Of a stretch of 64,000 nt of DNA, positions 45,250 to 55,198 are shown piece by piece. Both the position numbers and the translations under genes were made by a program. The notes under the pieces are model-generated. The model was given only the letters and a program-made list of their open reading frames with translations, ran no database searches and was not told the DNA's origin. Numbering within the stretch: position 1 is the first letter of the stretch; the number at the start of each line of letters is the position of its first letter. The stretch comes from Dyadobacter crusticola DSM 16708 (GTDB taxonomy: Bacteria > Bacteroidota > Bacteroidia > Cytophagales > Spirosomataceae), in assembly GCF_000701505.1 (NCBI RefSeq), contig NZ_JNJB01000007.1, positions 85,302 through 149,301 of the forward strand. Reading direction: 5' to 3'.

Positions 45250-46119
45250 TTAGGCTATATCGCAGATCTCAACACATTGTTTGAGTGACGCCAGTGGCTC
45301 GCGTTTTGGTATAAACTCCTGAGCCACAAAACCTTTGTAGCCTGTGGCAACAATTGCCTTCATAATAGCGGGGTAATAAAGCTCCTGACCTTCGTCAATC
45401 TCGTTTCGTCCCGGAACTCCGCCGGTATGATAGTGACCAATGTATTTGTGGTATTTGTTAATCGTCGCAATCACGTCGCCTTCCATGATTGACATGTGAT
45501 AAATGTCGTAAAGTAGCTTAAAACGCTCAGAGCCAATCATCTCGCAAAGGCCAGCACCCCAGGCTGTGTGGTCGCACATGTAATCTTTGTGATTTACCTT
45601 ACTGTTGAGCAATTCCATAATCATCGTAATTCCGTACTTTTCAGCGGAAGGCATCAATCTTCTCAACCCGATTGCGCAGTTCCGCATTCCGTCGATATCA
45701 GACATACCGCGACGGTTGCCTGAGAAACAGATCACAGTAGAATACCCAGCCTCCTTTAATTTTGGAAAAAGATCTTCATAGCTTTTAACAAGCTCATCGT
45801 GCAGCGCCAGATCATTAAAGCCTTTCTCGATTCCCATTCCTGCTCCATTTGGCAATGCGCAGGTAAGTCCGTACTTCTTCAAAGTCGGCCAATCTTCCGG
45901 GCCCAGCAATTCAATGGAGGTTATACCTATCTTTTTACATTCCTGTGCAAACGTGTCCAGCGGGATTTTACCATAGCACCATTTACAAACAGAATGATTG
46001 ATTTTTCCTTTCAGCTTCGGACCGAGTACTTTCTCGGTAGCTGCGAAAACATCTGATATAGAAAGCACACCAGCGGTACTGGCAGCTATATTTCTTAATG
46101 CGTTGCGTCGGCTCGACAT
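45250..46119 (-). CDS. Hydroxypyruvate isomerase-like TIM-barrel protein (copy 2)
   Basis: 289 residues. An N-terminal Tat-like or signal region (SSRRNALRNIAASTAGVLS) precedes an AP-endonuclease-2/xylose-isomerase-like barrel: HSVCKWCYGKIPLDTFAQEC, TVICFSGNRRGMSDIDGM, MIMELLNSKVNHKDYMCD (metal Glu), LLYDIYHMSIMEGDV and HYHTGGVPGRNEIDEGQEL. These match the Hyi-type isomerase family. Secretion is unusual for that name and suggests action on an exported sugar. It is a tandem duplicate of the next gene upstream, 21 bases away, and lies in the SusCD/PVC locus. Confidence 0.88.
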   Translation of the reverse strand: MSSRRNALRNIAASTAGVLSISDVFAATEKVLGPKLKGKINHSVCKWCYGKIPLDTFAQECKKIGITSIELLGPEDWPTLKKYGLTCALPNGAGMGIEKGFNDLALHDELVKSYEDLFPKLKEAGYSTVICFSGNRRGMSDIDGMRNCAIGLRRLMPSAEKYGITMIMELLNSKVNHKDYMCDHTAWGAGLCEMIGSERFKLLYDIYHMSIMEGDVIATINKYHKYIGHYHTGGVPGRNEIDEGQELYYPAIMKAIVATGYKGFVAQEFIPKREPLASLKQCVEICDIA

Positions 46120-46140
46120 ACTTAAGGTTTTTGAAATGTG

Positions 46141-47049
46141 TTAGGCGATGTCACAAATAGTAACTCCTTGTTTAAGAGAAGCAAGATCATTGTTGCGGCT
46201 CGGAACAAATTCCTGGCCTACAAAACCTTTGTAACCGGTCTCAACAATTGCTTTCATGATCGTGGGATAATATAGTTCCTGTGTTTCATCAATTTCATGT
46301 CGACCAGGAACTCCGCCGGTGTGGTAATGCGCGATATACTTGTGGTACTTTCTGATTGTAGCGATCACGTCGCCCTCCTGGATCTGCATGTGGTATATGT
46401 CGTAGAGCAGTTTGAATTTTTCGGAGCCGACCATATCACAAAGGCCTGCGCCCCACTCTGTCCGGTCGCACATATAGTCACGGTGATTTACCTTGCTGTT
46501 CAGCAATTCCATTACCAACGTCACATTGTGTTTCTCACAAATCGGAATCAGCCTTTTGATTCCCACCGCACAGTTCCGCATTCCATCCACATCCGACATC
46601 CCGCGCCGGTTGCCTGAAAAGCAGATAATCTTGTCATAACCTGCAGCCTGCACTTTTGGGATAATATCTTCAAAACCCCTGACCAGCTCGTCGTGATTCG
46701 CAGGATCATTAAAACCCTTGTCGATACTTCGTGTCAAACCTTCGCCCCATGGAAGCGCACAGGTTAATCCATACTTCTTGATGACCGGCCACTCTTGCGG
46801 GCCGAGCAGCTCAATGGATGTAAGCCCTATTTTCTTGCATTCCTGTGCAAACGTTTCGAGCGGAATTTTATCATAACACCATTTGCAGACTGAATGGTTG
46901 ATTTTTCCATTCAGCTTTGGGCCAAGTGCATTTGTTGAATCTGCAAAAGCCTTCGATAAAGAGGTTGTAAATGGTACGATCCCCGCTCCCATTGCGAGGT
47001 TTTTGAGAACTTTCCTTCTACCTGATTTGCTGGTCATTATGGAACTCAT
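46141..47049 (-). CDS. Hydroxypyruvate isomerase-like TIM-barrel protein (copy 1)
   Basis: 302 residues from the Met at 47049. The frame is open to 47121, but the extra residues are not family-like. It has a Tat-like start (SGRRKVLKNLAMGAGIVPF) and the same barrel motifs as its duplicate: HSVCKWCYDKIPLETFAQEC, IICFSGNRRGMSDVDGM, LVMELLNSKVNHRDYMCD, LLYDIYHMQIQEGDV. By eye the two are roughly three-quarters identical. Family activity would be aldose-ketose or keto-sugar isomerisation with a bound metal. It is co-oriented with the PVC haem protein 127 bases upstream. Confidence 0.87.
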   Translation of the reverse strand: MSSIMTSKSGRRKVLKNLAMGAGIVPFTTSLSKAFADSTNALGPKLNGKINHSVCKWCYDKIPLETFAQECKKIGLTSIELLGPQEWPVIKKYGLTCALPWGEGLTRSIDKGFNDPANHDELVRGFEDIIPKVQAAGYDKIICFSGNRRGMSDVDGMRNCAVGIKRLIPICEKHNVTLVMELLNSKVNHRDYMCDRTEWGAGLCDMVGSEKFKLLYDIYHMQIQEGDVIATIRKYHKYIAHYHTGGVPGRHEIDETQELYYPTIMKAIVETGYKGFVGQEFVPSRNNDLASLKQGVTICDIA

Positions 47050-47176
47050 AATTGTATTTTGGGAAAAAAAAGTAGTGATGCCGCCGGTATCATCAGCCTG
47101 TAAGACCGGACAATACAACACGCGACACCACTATCTTAAGCTTAATAAATTATATTCTACTCAAAAAATCGCTGAT

Positions 47177-49873
47177 CTACTTCCCGCCTTTGGCGGCGCC
47201 GGACTCGGTATAAATCGGGTTGTTTTTGTTACCACCGGACATCAGGTAAGCAACCAGATCCCGAAGCTCATTCGGGTTCAGACTATTAATCAAGCCCGGC
47301 AGCATAATTGAAACCGGCGAGATCTTGCTCGAAGCCACTTGCTTTTTCGAAAGCTTACGGATCGTTTTGGAATCGAATGGATTTTGCGCGATATAATAGA
47401 AGTTCGCATCCTCATTCATCTGCCGGCCCAACACCGACTGGCCATCTTTCATCGTGTAAATCGTGGAAGCGTATTGGTCAGAAACTGCTTTGTCAGGTAC
47501 GATAATCGCTTCAAGCATATCTTTCGCACTGAAACGGGTTCCCAGTTGCGTCAGCTCCGGCCCTACATCAGCGCCTTCGCCCTGAATCGTATGGCATTTG
47601 TCACAGATCACCGCTGAGAAAATCAGCTTTCCACGTTCGAAATCACGGTTTTGCAAGCTATCCTGAACCAGACTGACCGCTTCGTCCACTTTCCAGGCAC
47701 GTCCCGGACCCTTTGGTGAATACGCATTTGCAATATCGTTCCCGCTCGCACTCAGCAACTTAGCGCCGGACAAATTGTTATAGTGGTCGAATTTGTCTTT
47801 TGGCACGTGTTGCAGCGCCCGCTGGCGTGCTTTGTCGATGAAGCCAATGTAGCTTCTGCCGCCTTTGTAGCTAAAAGCATTATTGAACCATTTGAAGTAT
47901 TCGTCGCGCAGGGATGGTGTCCAGTCTGTTTTGTCATTGCTCAGAACCATCGAGTAGAAAGTCTGCTGAGCTGGTGGAAGCTTTGCAAGCAAACCTGCGA
48001 TATCCAAACCGTATTGCGGATTTCTCAGGATCAGATCGGAGGAAGCAGTCGCAGGAATGTTGTCTTTGTCTTCGAATTTCTCCGATTTCAGCAGCGCCAG
48101 GGTTCTTTCCGCAGTTTTCGGCACTTCCAGGAACACGAGTAATTTGCTGTACAACCTGTTGATTTCGGGCGATTTGGACGGATAATTAGGATTCAGGTAA
48201 GCGACAACAGCCTTCTTGGTAGTGGCGTCAGGCTGTCCGAAACGGAAGAAAGCTACTTCAAATGTTCTGAGCAGATCCGCTTTCTTCGCATCAGGAAGTT
48301 TTGCGTAGTCGATTTTCGTTAGTGCATTGTAGAGATTGTCTTTCACACTTGCGTCTCCCTGACGGGCCAGCGCCAATGCACCATAAATCAGAATTTGCGG
48401 ATCTTTTTCATTTAGAACTTTCGATTTCCACTGATCCACTGGCTGGTGCTCCACTGCAATGCGTGCCGCGTAGCGAACAAACCGGTCAGGATGTTTCAGG
48501 TTTGGCCAGGCAGTTTCAATAGCTTTCGGGTCCTTTTTAGCATGGAACTTTTCCAGCTCAGTACGTAGCTTGTGCTCCGGCGTAATAACCGGCTTTACCA
48601 CATTTGAGCCAGCTGATATCTTCTCGTAATCCTTGTAGTAAACGCGATAAAGGTCAGATTCCAAGCGACGACCACCTGTCAGGAAGTAAAGTGCTCCGTC
48701 CGGACCAATCTGTCCGTCAGTCAAAGGAAGCGGAGATCCCGATATAAATTCCTCATGGTCAGCGGCGTAAGTAGCTCCCTGCGGTTTCAGGTGCAATGCA
48801 TGCATGATCCCGAAACTCCAGTCAAACGCGAGCAAGGTGTTTTTGTACTTCTCAGGAAAGCGCGCGTCTTTCAGGTAAATCAGGTTGGTTGGCGAGCCCT
48901 GACCGATGTTTTGGAGCGCAGGCAGGTTGTCTGGGAACGACGGGTGCCATTTACCCGAGCCAGTCCGCCAGCCGAATTCGCCGCCGCTGGTTGCGTGGCA
49001 GATTCTTGTCGGACGATACCAGGGTTGACCAAAATCCCACTCCATATCCGAATCATAGGTAAACAGGTCACCGGCTTCATTGAATGCGATATCGTATGGA
49101 TTCCGGAAACCGGCCGTAATCAGTTCCCACTTTTTACCTTCTGGATCTGTCTCTACAATCCACCCTCCTGGTGCCATTCTATCATTGGCATGTCCGCGCG
49201 GGTCTTTAATCAGGGGAAAAAGATTGTCGTCTTTCCAATTCGGCGTCAATCTGTAAGAATCCATAGCCGGCAAATCGGTATGGTTACCCGCCACTACAAA
49301 AAGCGATTTCTTGTCCGGCGAGAGGATAATGCTGTGAGGCCCGTGCTCGCCCTCTCCTTTTGTAGCTTTCAGCAGCGTCACTTTGTCAAACTGATCGTCA
49401 TTGTCAGTATCCTGCAAGCGGTATACCCCACTGGATGCCGGGATTTTGTCAGTTGAACGGTTGTTGACTACCACATAAAGGCTATTGAATGCATAAAGAA
49501 GCCCCTGTGCCGCTCCCATATTGACTTTGGCGGTGTCGGCTTTGTTGCCTACGATCAGCTTTTCTACTTTCGGAGCAGCTGTTGAGCCGATCGGCGGGAG
49601 TTCCAGGCGGTAGAGAAATCCGTACTGGTCGGAAGTGATCATCCGGCCTTTGTCGTCGAACGCCATTGAAACCCACGAGCCATTCTTCTCTTCCGAGGGA
49701 CTGTACAAATGCTCAGCCTTAAATCCTTCCGGCAATTTCAGCTTATCAACTTTCGAGCCTGGCGGCCGGTGTTTAGCAGTTCGGTTACTCAGCAGCACTC
49801 CGCAAAAGACCCCGGCGGCAATAAGCACCGCAAGCGTCATAGGAAGTTTGAACCATTGTTTTTTCGTGTACAT
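47177..49873 (-). CDS. PVC-type haem-binding sugar-dehydrogenase-like protein
   Basis: 898 residues, exported: an N-terminal helix (LPMTLAVLIAAGVFCGVLL) acts as signal or anchor. Residues about 40-430 form a six-bladed propeller of the glucose/sorbosone dehydrogenase type (MAFDDKGRMITSDQYGFLYRL, ITAGFRNPYDIAFNEAGDLF). A helical repeat region follows (about 450-700). The C-terminus is a c-type cytochrome with ICDKCH (Cys757, Cys760, His761). This is the PVC-type layout first expanded in Planctomycetes and Verrucomicrobia. It may oxidise a sugar and pass electrons to haem. It follows the SusD gene across the repeat element. Confidence 0.92.
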   Translation of the reverse strand: MYTKKQWFKLPMTLAVLIAAGVFCGVLLSNRTAKHRPPGSKVDKLKLPEGFKAEHLYSPSEEKNGSWVSMAFDDKGRMITSDQYGFLYRLELPPIGSTAAPKVEKLIVGNKADTAKVNMGAAQGLLYAFNSLYVVVNNRSTDKIPASSGVYRLQDTDNDDQFDKVTLLKATKGEGEHGPHSIILSPDKKSLFVVAGNHTDLPAMDSYRLTPNWKDDNLFPLIKDPRGHANDRMAPGGWIVETDPEGKKWELITAGFRNPYDIAFNEAGDLFTYDSDMEWDFGQPWYRPTRICHATSGGEFGWRTGSGKWHPSFPDNLPALQNIGQGSPTNLIYLKDARFPEKYKNTLLAFDWSFGIMHALHLKPQGATYAADHEEFISGSPLPLTDGQIGPDGALYFLTGGRRLESDLYRVYYKDYEKISAGSNVVKPVITPEHKLRTELEKFHAKKDPKAIETAWPNLKHPDRFVRYAARIAVEHQPVDQWKSKVLNEKDPQILIYGALALARQGDASVKDNLYNALTKIDYAKLPDAKKADLLRTFEVAFFRFGQPDATTKKAVVAYLNPNYPSKSPEINRLYSKLLVFLEVPKTAERTLALLKSEKFEDKDNIPATASSDLILRNPQYGLDIAGLLAKLPPAQQTFYSMVLSNDKTDWTPSLRDEYFKWFNNAFSYKGGRSYIGFIDKARQRALQHVPKDKFDHYNNLSGAKLLSASGNDIANAYSPKGPGRAWKVDEAVSLVQDSLQNRDFERGKLIFSAVICDKCHTIQGEGADVGPELTQLGTRFSAKDMLEAIIVPDKAVSDQYASTIYTMKDGQSVLGRQMNEDANFYYIAQNPFDSKTIRKLSKKQVASSKISPVSIMLPGLINSLNPNELRDLVAYLMSGGNKNNPIYTESGAAKGGK

Positions 49874-49895
49874 CTTACAGCTCGGCGTTTATGGA

Positions 49896-50365
49896 TAATT
49901 AGTGAATTAGTCAATTAATGAATGAGTGAATTAGTGAATGATTGAATGATTGAATGAGTGAATGAGTGAATTGTTGAATTGTTGCGAGTGGATCCTTGTA
50001 TTGCAATCTTAAATAAAACTAACTAAAGCTCAAAATAATCTGATTGTAGCAATATTAGTCGTAATCTTTTAACCCACCATCCTGCTGTGTAGGGCTTGCG
50101 GGACGAAGAATGTTGAATGATTGAAGATTTTAATTAATGAGTGAATTGGTGAGTATAGATTAAAAGGTATCTAAGTAAAAAGTGCAGCCAGCAACGCTCA
50201 CTGCACTTTTTACTTAGAGAACCCAAGTATTGTCGGAAAGGTGATGCGAAAATTAATCACTCACTAATCATAACTCACCGACTCCCCGTTCCAGGGCGGC
50301 TCCTTCCCATTCCACAGCGGATCATTCAAAATTCACTCATTCACAATTCACTCATTCAGTCATTC
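49896..50365. repeat. Octamer-repeat inverted element between susD and the PVC gene
   Basis: Left arm: eight exact-length octamers in register at 49920-49983 (GAATGAGT, GAATTAGT, GAATGATT twice, GAATGAGT twice, GAATTGTT twice), with looser copies back to 49896. Right arm 50320-50365 holds the complement (ACTCATTC, ACAATTC, ACTCATTC, AGTCATTC). On the transcribed strand the first arm begins directly after the SusD stop at 50370, as in the element at 34838-35093. The arms can pair across a core of about 330 bases. Confidence 0.85.
50171..50217. terminator. 17-base-stem hairpin after susD
   Basis: CTAAGTAAAAAGTGCAG (50171-50187) and its exact complement (50201-50217) around a 13-base loop. A/T-rich stem ends give T-rich tails in both directions. 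It lies 150 bases past the SusD stop inside the octamer element and is the probable transcript end. Confidence 0.75.
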
Positions 50366-50369
50366 AAAA

Positions 50370-51878
50370 TTAAAAATGCGGCGTTAGTGCTGATTCCACT
50401 GCAGGAAGTCCGTAGTAGTCATCAAGTACTGTGAAGGCATTTGGTGGTGGGACTGCGCCTTTTGGGAAATAGTAGGCTGCCGGATTCGCTTTTACTTTGG
50501 CCCCGTAAGCTCCGATGATCTCTTTCACGCGGGCGGTGCGGGTTAAGTCAAACCAGCGTTTGTTTTCGAAAGCAAGCTCCACGCGCCTTTCTTTGAATAT
50601 CGCCTCGCGCATCGTCGCCTGGGAAGTAGCAGTGGTGTTAGCCAGGCCCGCACGGTTCCGTACCTGGTTGAGGTAGGTAGCTGCTTCGCCGGTCTTGCCT
50701 TGCTCATTCAATGCGTCTGCCAGGAACAGCAATACCTCTGAATAGCGGTATACCGGCCAGTTTTGACCCGTGTTATTGTGAAGCGAATGCGTTTTTGCAT
50801 ACTTCTTAATATAAGGATAAACCTTGTTTTCCACCTGACTCGAACTCAGCGTCACATAGCCTATCGAAGCTTCCTTCCGTTTGTCACCAGGCTCGTAAGC
50901 GGCGATGAGGTCTGGAGTGGGAATATTGTTGCTTTCCTGGGAAATGTCCTGCGGATTAGAAGTTCCGGTAATCGGCGCCAGTTCTTTGGAGGTAATCGGG
51001 GCCGGAATGAAGCGGTAGATCTGATTACCGTTGTAGCCGGCAGATCCTTCCATATACTGGATTTCAAAAACCGATTCCTGATTGTTCTTGTTGCCGGTCG
51101 TTGTTGAAAATGCATTTGCGTAATCCGGCATTAATGCGTAACCATCTTTCGCAACCACATCCTTCATCAAAGTTTCTACTTGCGGCCACTTTTTCTGTGT
51201 CAGGTACAGGTTGGCCAGTAAGGTCTTAGCTGCGCCCGATGTAGCGCGACCGGCCTCCTGCTCTGCTTTATTCGGCAGTAAACTACTTGCCTCAGTCGCA
51301 TCCTTTTCGATCTGAGCGTAAATCTCTTCCGTCGAGGAAAGCGGGAGTGGCGCATCTTCGCGGTTTGTCACCGGAGTAAGGTGCAGCGGTACTTTACCAA
51401 ACAGACGTACGAGGTCAAAGTAGGCGAATGCGCGCAGGAAGAGCGCTTGTCCTTTCAAGTTTGCTTTCGCCTTTGAGTCAAAATCCACATTATCGATCAA
51501 TGCCAGTACCTGGTTTGTGCGTGCGATAATCTGGTAGTTCAAACGGTATTGCACAAGAACGTTATCATTCGCGGTAACGCCGCCAGCTGTCGGGACAGCA
51601 AAATCAGCCACGTTTTCAGTCGCATCTACTGCTCCGAAAAGTATGTTACGTGCATAATAAGTGTTGTCGGAATGCATCTCTTCCAGTACCCAGGCTCTTT
51701 CATTGAACATCTGCCGGAGCGGCACGTAAGCGGCATTCACGGCCTGTTGAAAGTCATTTTGTGAGGTAAAGAAAATTCCTGAGCTCAATGCAGTCTCCGG
51801 AATCACACTCAGGAAGTTGTCGCCGCAACTGGTCAGAGCGGTGGCCAGGAACCAGGCTGCTATATATTTTATCTTCAT
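50370..51878 (-). CDS. RagB/SusD family nutrient-uptake lipoprotein (pair 1)
   Basis: 502 residues. A lipobox (WFLATALTSCGDN, Cys18) anchors it on the outer-membrane surface. The SusD fold shows the TPR-like LKGQALFLRAFAYFDLVRLFGKVPL and, near the C-terminus, AIFKERRVELAFENKRWFDLTRT. It binds the substrate and delivers it to its SusC partner, whose gene ends 32 bases upstream. The glycan specificity is unknown. In context, the substrate is probably a sugar or sugar derivative processed by the PVC, DUF1501 and isomerase-like proteins nearby. Confidence 0.95.
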   Translation of the reverse strand: MKIKYIAAWFLATALTSCGDNFLSVIPETALSSGIFFTSQNDFQQAVNAAYVPLRQMFNERAWVLEEMHSDNTYYARNILFGAVDATENVADFAVPTAGGVTANDNVLVQYRLNYQIIARTNQVLALIDNVDFDSKAKANLKGQALFLRAFAYFDLVRLFGKVPLHLTPVTNREDAPLPLSSTEEIYAQIEKDATEASSLLPNKAEQEAGRATSGAAKTLLANLYLTQKKWPQVETLMKDVVAKDGYALMPDYANAFSTTTGNKNNQESVFEIQYMEGSAGYNGNQIYRFIPAPITSKELAPITGTSNPQDISQESNNIPTPDLIAAYEPGDKRKEASIGYVTLSSSQVENKVYPYIKKYAKTHSLHNNTGQNWPVYRYSEVLLFLADALNEQGKTGEAATYLNQVRNRAGLANTTATSQATMREAIFKERRVELAFENKRWFDLTRTARVKEIIGAYGAKVKANPAAYYFPKGAVPPPNAFTVLDDYYGLPAVESALTPHF

Positions 51879-51910
51879 TTTTGTTCGGATTTAAATGAGT
51901 CTGATCTTCA

Positions 51911-54900
51911 TTAAAAATTCAGGTTAACACCCAAAGTCCAGGTACGTGGTACAGGATAGTTTGAGAAATCGACGCCCTGGCTTAGATTGCCGCCGTCACT
52001 TTGTCCGTCTGCCTGAGAGCTGGTTTCCGGGTTAGGTCCGCCCCAATACTTCGTGAAAACATACACTTGCTGAATCGAAGCATACAAGCGGGCTGATTTA
52101 AAGAATTTATTTACTGCCCCGATGTTGTACCCCAGCGTGATATTCTTGATAGTGAAATAAGAAGCATCTGCGAGGAAGTGCGAGCTGTTCCAGTCGCGCT
52201 CGATGCCGGTGAAGTTTCCTCCATTGTTCGTCGCGCCGTACATTCCCTTGCCCGGAGTGATCACCGTGGTAGCTACTCCACTTCCGTCTGGCTTGGTTAC
52301 ATTTTTAACACGAAAGCGGTCTTTCACGCCGGCCACCATATTGAAAACACCGTCGAGGTTGGCTGTACTGTACAAGTGGCGCACCCAAAGCTGGTTCCCC
52401 TGCGAGCCGGAGCCCACGATCGACAGATCCCAGTTCTTGTAGCTCAGGTTGTTGGTAATCCCGTAAGTAAACTTTGGAAATGGGTTGCCGATGATCGTCC
52501 GATCGTCGTTGTCACCACCGTTTGTAATCACACCGTCGCCATTAATATCGCGCATTTTGATTGTACCAATGGCGGAGCGGCCAGGGATAACCGGCGAATT
52601 TGCCAGATCTTCGGCACTCGTGTAAAATCCGTCTTTCACCAGACCATAAAACTGCCCGAAAGGCTGCCCTACCTGAGTAATGTGGAACGTACCATACACG
52701 CGGTCGATACCTGGCGCAAGTTCCAGAACCTTGTTTCGGTTAAAAGAAATATTCGCATTGGTGGTCCATTTCAACTTACCGTCCAGGTTGCGGGATGTAA
52801 CTGAAAATTCATGTCCCCAGAATTTGATCTCACCGATATTGTCATTGTAATTGGTAAATCCAGACTCCTGCGGCACCTGAACCGCATACAACAGATTGGT
52901 AGTACGTTTGGTGTAAAAATCATAGATGAACTGGATCCGGTCATTAAAAAGTCCCAGGTCTAGACCCATATCAAACTGCTTGGTTGTTTCCCAACCCAAA
53001 TTCGGATTGGCAAGTGACGTCACGTTAGCGCCAGTAGCGACGGTACTTCCAAAAACTGCATTAGTTGTATTGTTCACCAGCGCATATTGGGTGTAATTAC
53101 CGATGTTATTGTTACCAATCACCCCGTAGCTCGCGCGAACTTTGGCAAACGACACTTTGGTGAGATCCTGCATAAAAGTTTCGTCTGATACCACCCAGCC
53201 CGCCGATACAGAGGGAAACGTACCCCAACGATTGTCGACACCGAAACGGGACGAACCGTCGGCGCGGACAGCTGCTGTAAACAGGTATTTGCCTTTATAA
53301 TTGTAAGTCAGCCGTGAAATGTAGGACAGAAGCGACCATTCATTTACACCATTAAATGTATTTGAACCTGATATACCGTTGACATTGAAGCTGCCGCCGC
53401 GGTCAATGTTCAATGCACCTTGAATAGTTGGCAGGCGGTCGTCGGTATAGGTGTTCGTGGTGATACGGTCGAATTCCTGACGGAACCTTTGCTGGGTAAA
53501 TCCTCCTAAAAGCTCAAAATTGTGCTTTTCTCCAAAGCTGTGGTTGTAGGTTGCAAGGTTCTCATTCAGCCAGGAGAAATTCTGGACATTCTGGCGAATG
53601 GAAGAAGCAGTGGTCGGAATAGGTACGTTAATCGCGCTTGTTGCCGTGGATGGATTGAAGAAGAAGAATTTGTTGCTTTCCATCTCAATGTTCAGGGTCG
53701 ATTTCAAGGTCAGCCCTCTGACTGGCTGGTATTGCAAGTAGCTGTTGCCGAGCAGTTTTGTAATCTTAGTCTCGTTGGTCAGCTCACTTGCAGCGCGCAC
53801 CCAGTTGGGATAAGCGTAGATGTTTCCTGTATTATCCGGCAACCTGTTGAATTTGGTTAAATCGCCATTCTCATCCCGAATCGGCATGATCGGCCAGGTG
53901 TGCAGCGCATTGAAGAGAATACCTGTTCCCCGGTCCCCGTCAGTTCTCGGCGTATTGTCGTATACATACTGCGGCGCGATGTTAAAGCCGATTTTCACCT
54001 TGCTGGATATATCATATTCGGTATTCATCCGCAGGGAAAAGCGCTTGTAATTGTTGTTGATCACAACACCCTGCTGGTTGAAAATACCGGCTACCAGGGA
54101 TGTACGCATGTTTTCCCGGTTTGAGCTCACCGTCAGGTTATAGCTTTGAATGGGCGCCGTGCGCAGCAATGCACCGTACCAGTCGTTGTTCTTTCCCGCA
54201 TATTGCTCAGGATTCTGGAAAATCTCCGGTACCGCTCTGTTTTCATCTTCGTAAAGCTCTTTTTTAAATTGGGCAAATTCCTGCGCCGTAAGCATTTCGA
54301 TTCTTCCCTTTTGCGGCACCTTCTGGAAACCATAGAATGCATTGAAACCTACATTCGTCTGGCCCGGTCTTCCTCTTTTTGTTGTAATCAAAACCACGCC
54401 GTTTGCCGCGCGGGAACCATAAAGGGAAGTCGAGGCAGCATCTTTCAATATTGTGATATCGTCAATCTCGTCCGGGTTCATCTGGGCGATGGTACCTGTG
54501 ATCGGAAAACCATCAACCACGTAAAGCGGCTCACTTCCAGCAGATACCGAGACTTGACCCCGTATGCGGACCGACATACCCTGTCCGGGTTTTCCGGTCG
54601 TTTGGTTGATCTGCACACCAGCCAGACGCCCTTGTAGCTTCTGCGTCACCTGAGATACCGGAATATCTTTTAATTCTTCACTTTTCACAGTTTGCACAGA
54701 GCCGGTGATCTCCTTTTTCAGCTGGCTGCCATAGCCTACCACCACCACCTCAGAAAGTGCTTTTGAATCGGCTAAAAGCTTGATATCGATTGTGTTCGTG
54801 TTGCCAACCGGCACTTCCTGCGATACAAAGCCGACGGAAGAAAATATCAGAATAGCGCCCTGGTCAGGTACGTTAATCGAATAAGCACCATCGGCGTCGG

Positions 54901-55156
54901 AAACAGTCCCGGTTGTAGTTCCCTTCACAAGGATACTTACGCCGGGCACGCTTGCGCCGGTTTCATCGGTCACTTTGCCTTTGATGTTTTTGTCGATTGC
55001 AAACTTTCCTGATTCGGTATAAGCATTCGGGATCGCGGAGTAGTTACCGGCGTACGCATTCAGTCCACAAGCTGCGCCTATGAGCACCTGGCTCAGCGAG
55101 AGTTTTATGAACGAATTCAATCCGGAACAATAGGGAAATTGTCGAAATTGAGTCAT
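51911..55156 (-). CDS. SusC/RagA family TonB-dependent transporter (pair 1)
   Basis: 1081 residues from the Met at 55156; the frame opens at 55198, but the later start puts the signal peptide nearer the N-terminus. Domains: signal (LSLSQVLIGAACGLNAYAG), carboxypeptidase-D-like domain (GKVTDETGASVPGVSILVKG), TonB box-like SEVVVVGYG, plug (PVSQVTQKLQGRLAGVQI, PLYVVDGFPI), and a 22-strand barrel ending FSNYPVPRTWTLGVNLNF. It imports substrates too large for porins using TonB energy. It forms a pair with the SusD gene downstream. Confidence 0.96.
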   Translation of the reverse strand: MTQFRQFPYCSGLNSFIKLSLSQVLIGAACGLNAYAGNYSAIPNAYTESGKFAIDKNIKGKVTDETGASVPGVSILVKGTTTGTVSDADGAYSINVPDQGAILIFSSVGFVSQEVPVGNTNTIDIKLLADSKALSEVVVVGYGSQLKKEITGSVQTVKSEELKDIPVSQVTQKLQGRLAGVQINQTTGKPGQGMSVRIRGQVSVSAGSEPLYVVDGFPITGTIAQMNPDEIDDITILKDAASTSLYGSRAANGVVLITTKRGRPGQTNVGFNAFYGFQKVPQKGRIEMLTAQEFAQFKKELYEDENRAVPEIFQNPEQYAGKNNDWYGALLRTAPIQSYNLTVSSNRENMRTSLVAGIFNQQGVVINNNYKRFSLRMNTEYDISSKVKIGFNIAPQYVYDNTPRTDGDRGTGILFNALHTWPIMPIRDENGDLTKFNRLPDNTGNIYAYPNWVRAASELTNETKITKLLGNSYLQYQPVRGLTLKSTLNIEMESNKFFFFNPSTATSAINVPIPTTASSIRQNVQNFSWLNENLATYNHSFGEKHNFELLGGFTQQRFRQEFDRITTNTYTDDRLPTIQGALNIDRGGSFNVNGISGSNTFNGVNEWSLLSYISRLTYNYKGKYLFTAAVRADGSSRFGVDNRWGTFPSVSAGWVVSDETFMQDLTKVSFAKVRASYGVIGNNNIGNYTQYALVNNTTNAVFGSTVATGANVTSLANPNLGWETTKQFDMGLDLGLFNDRIQFIYDFYTKRTTNLLYAVQVPQESGFTNYNDNIGEIKFWGHEFSVTSRNLDGKLKWTTNANISFNRNKVLELAPGIDRVYGTFHITQVGQPFGQFYGLVKDGFYTSAEDLANSPVIPGRSAIGTIKMRDINGDGVITNGGDNDDRTIIGNPFPKFTYGITNNLSYKNWDLSIVGSGSQGNQLWVRHLYSTANLDGVFNMVAGVKDRFRVKNVTKPDGSGVATTVITPGKGMYGATNNGGNFTGIERDWNSSHFLADASYFTIKNITLGYNIGAVNKFFKSARLYASIQQVYVFTKYWGGPNPETSSQADGQSDGGNLSQGVDFSNYPVPRTWTLGVNLNF

Positions 55157-55198
55157 AGGATTTAGCTTTAATTTTGTTGTCGAGGTTTGTCCATTCAA

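Larger units (their letters stand above)
49874..50369. other. 496-base intergenic region
   Basis: Occupied almost wholly by the octamer-repeat element (arms at 49896-49983 and 50320-50365) and, inside it, the 17-base-stem hairpin at 50171-50217. A lone GAATGATT-like copy also occurs near 50115. No coding frame is seen. Confidence 0.7.
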
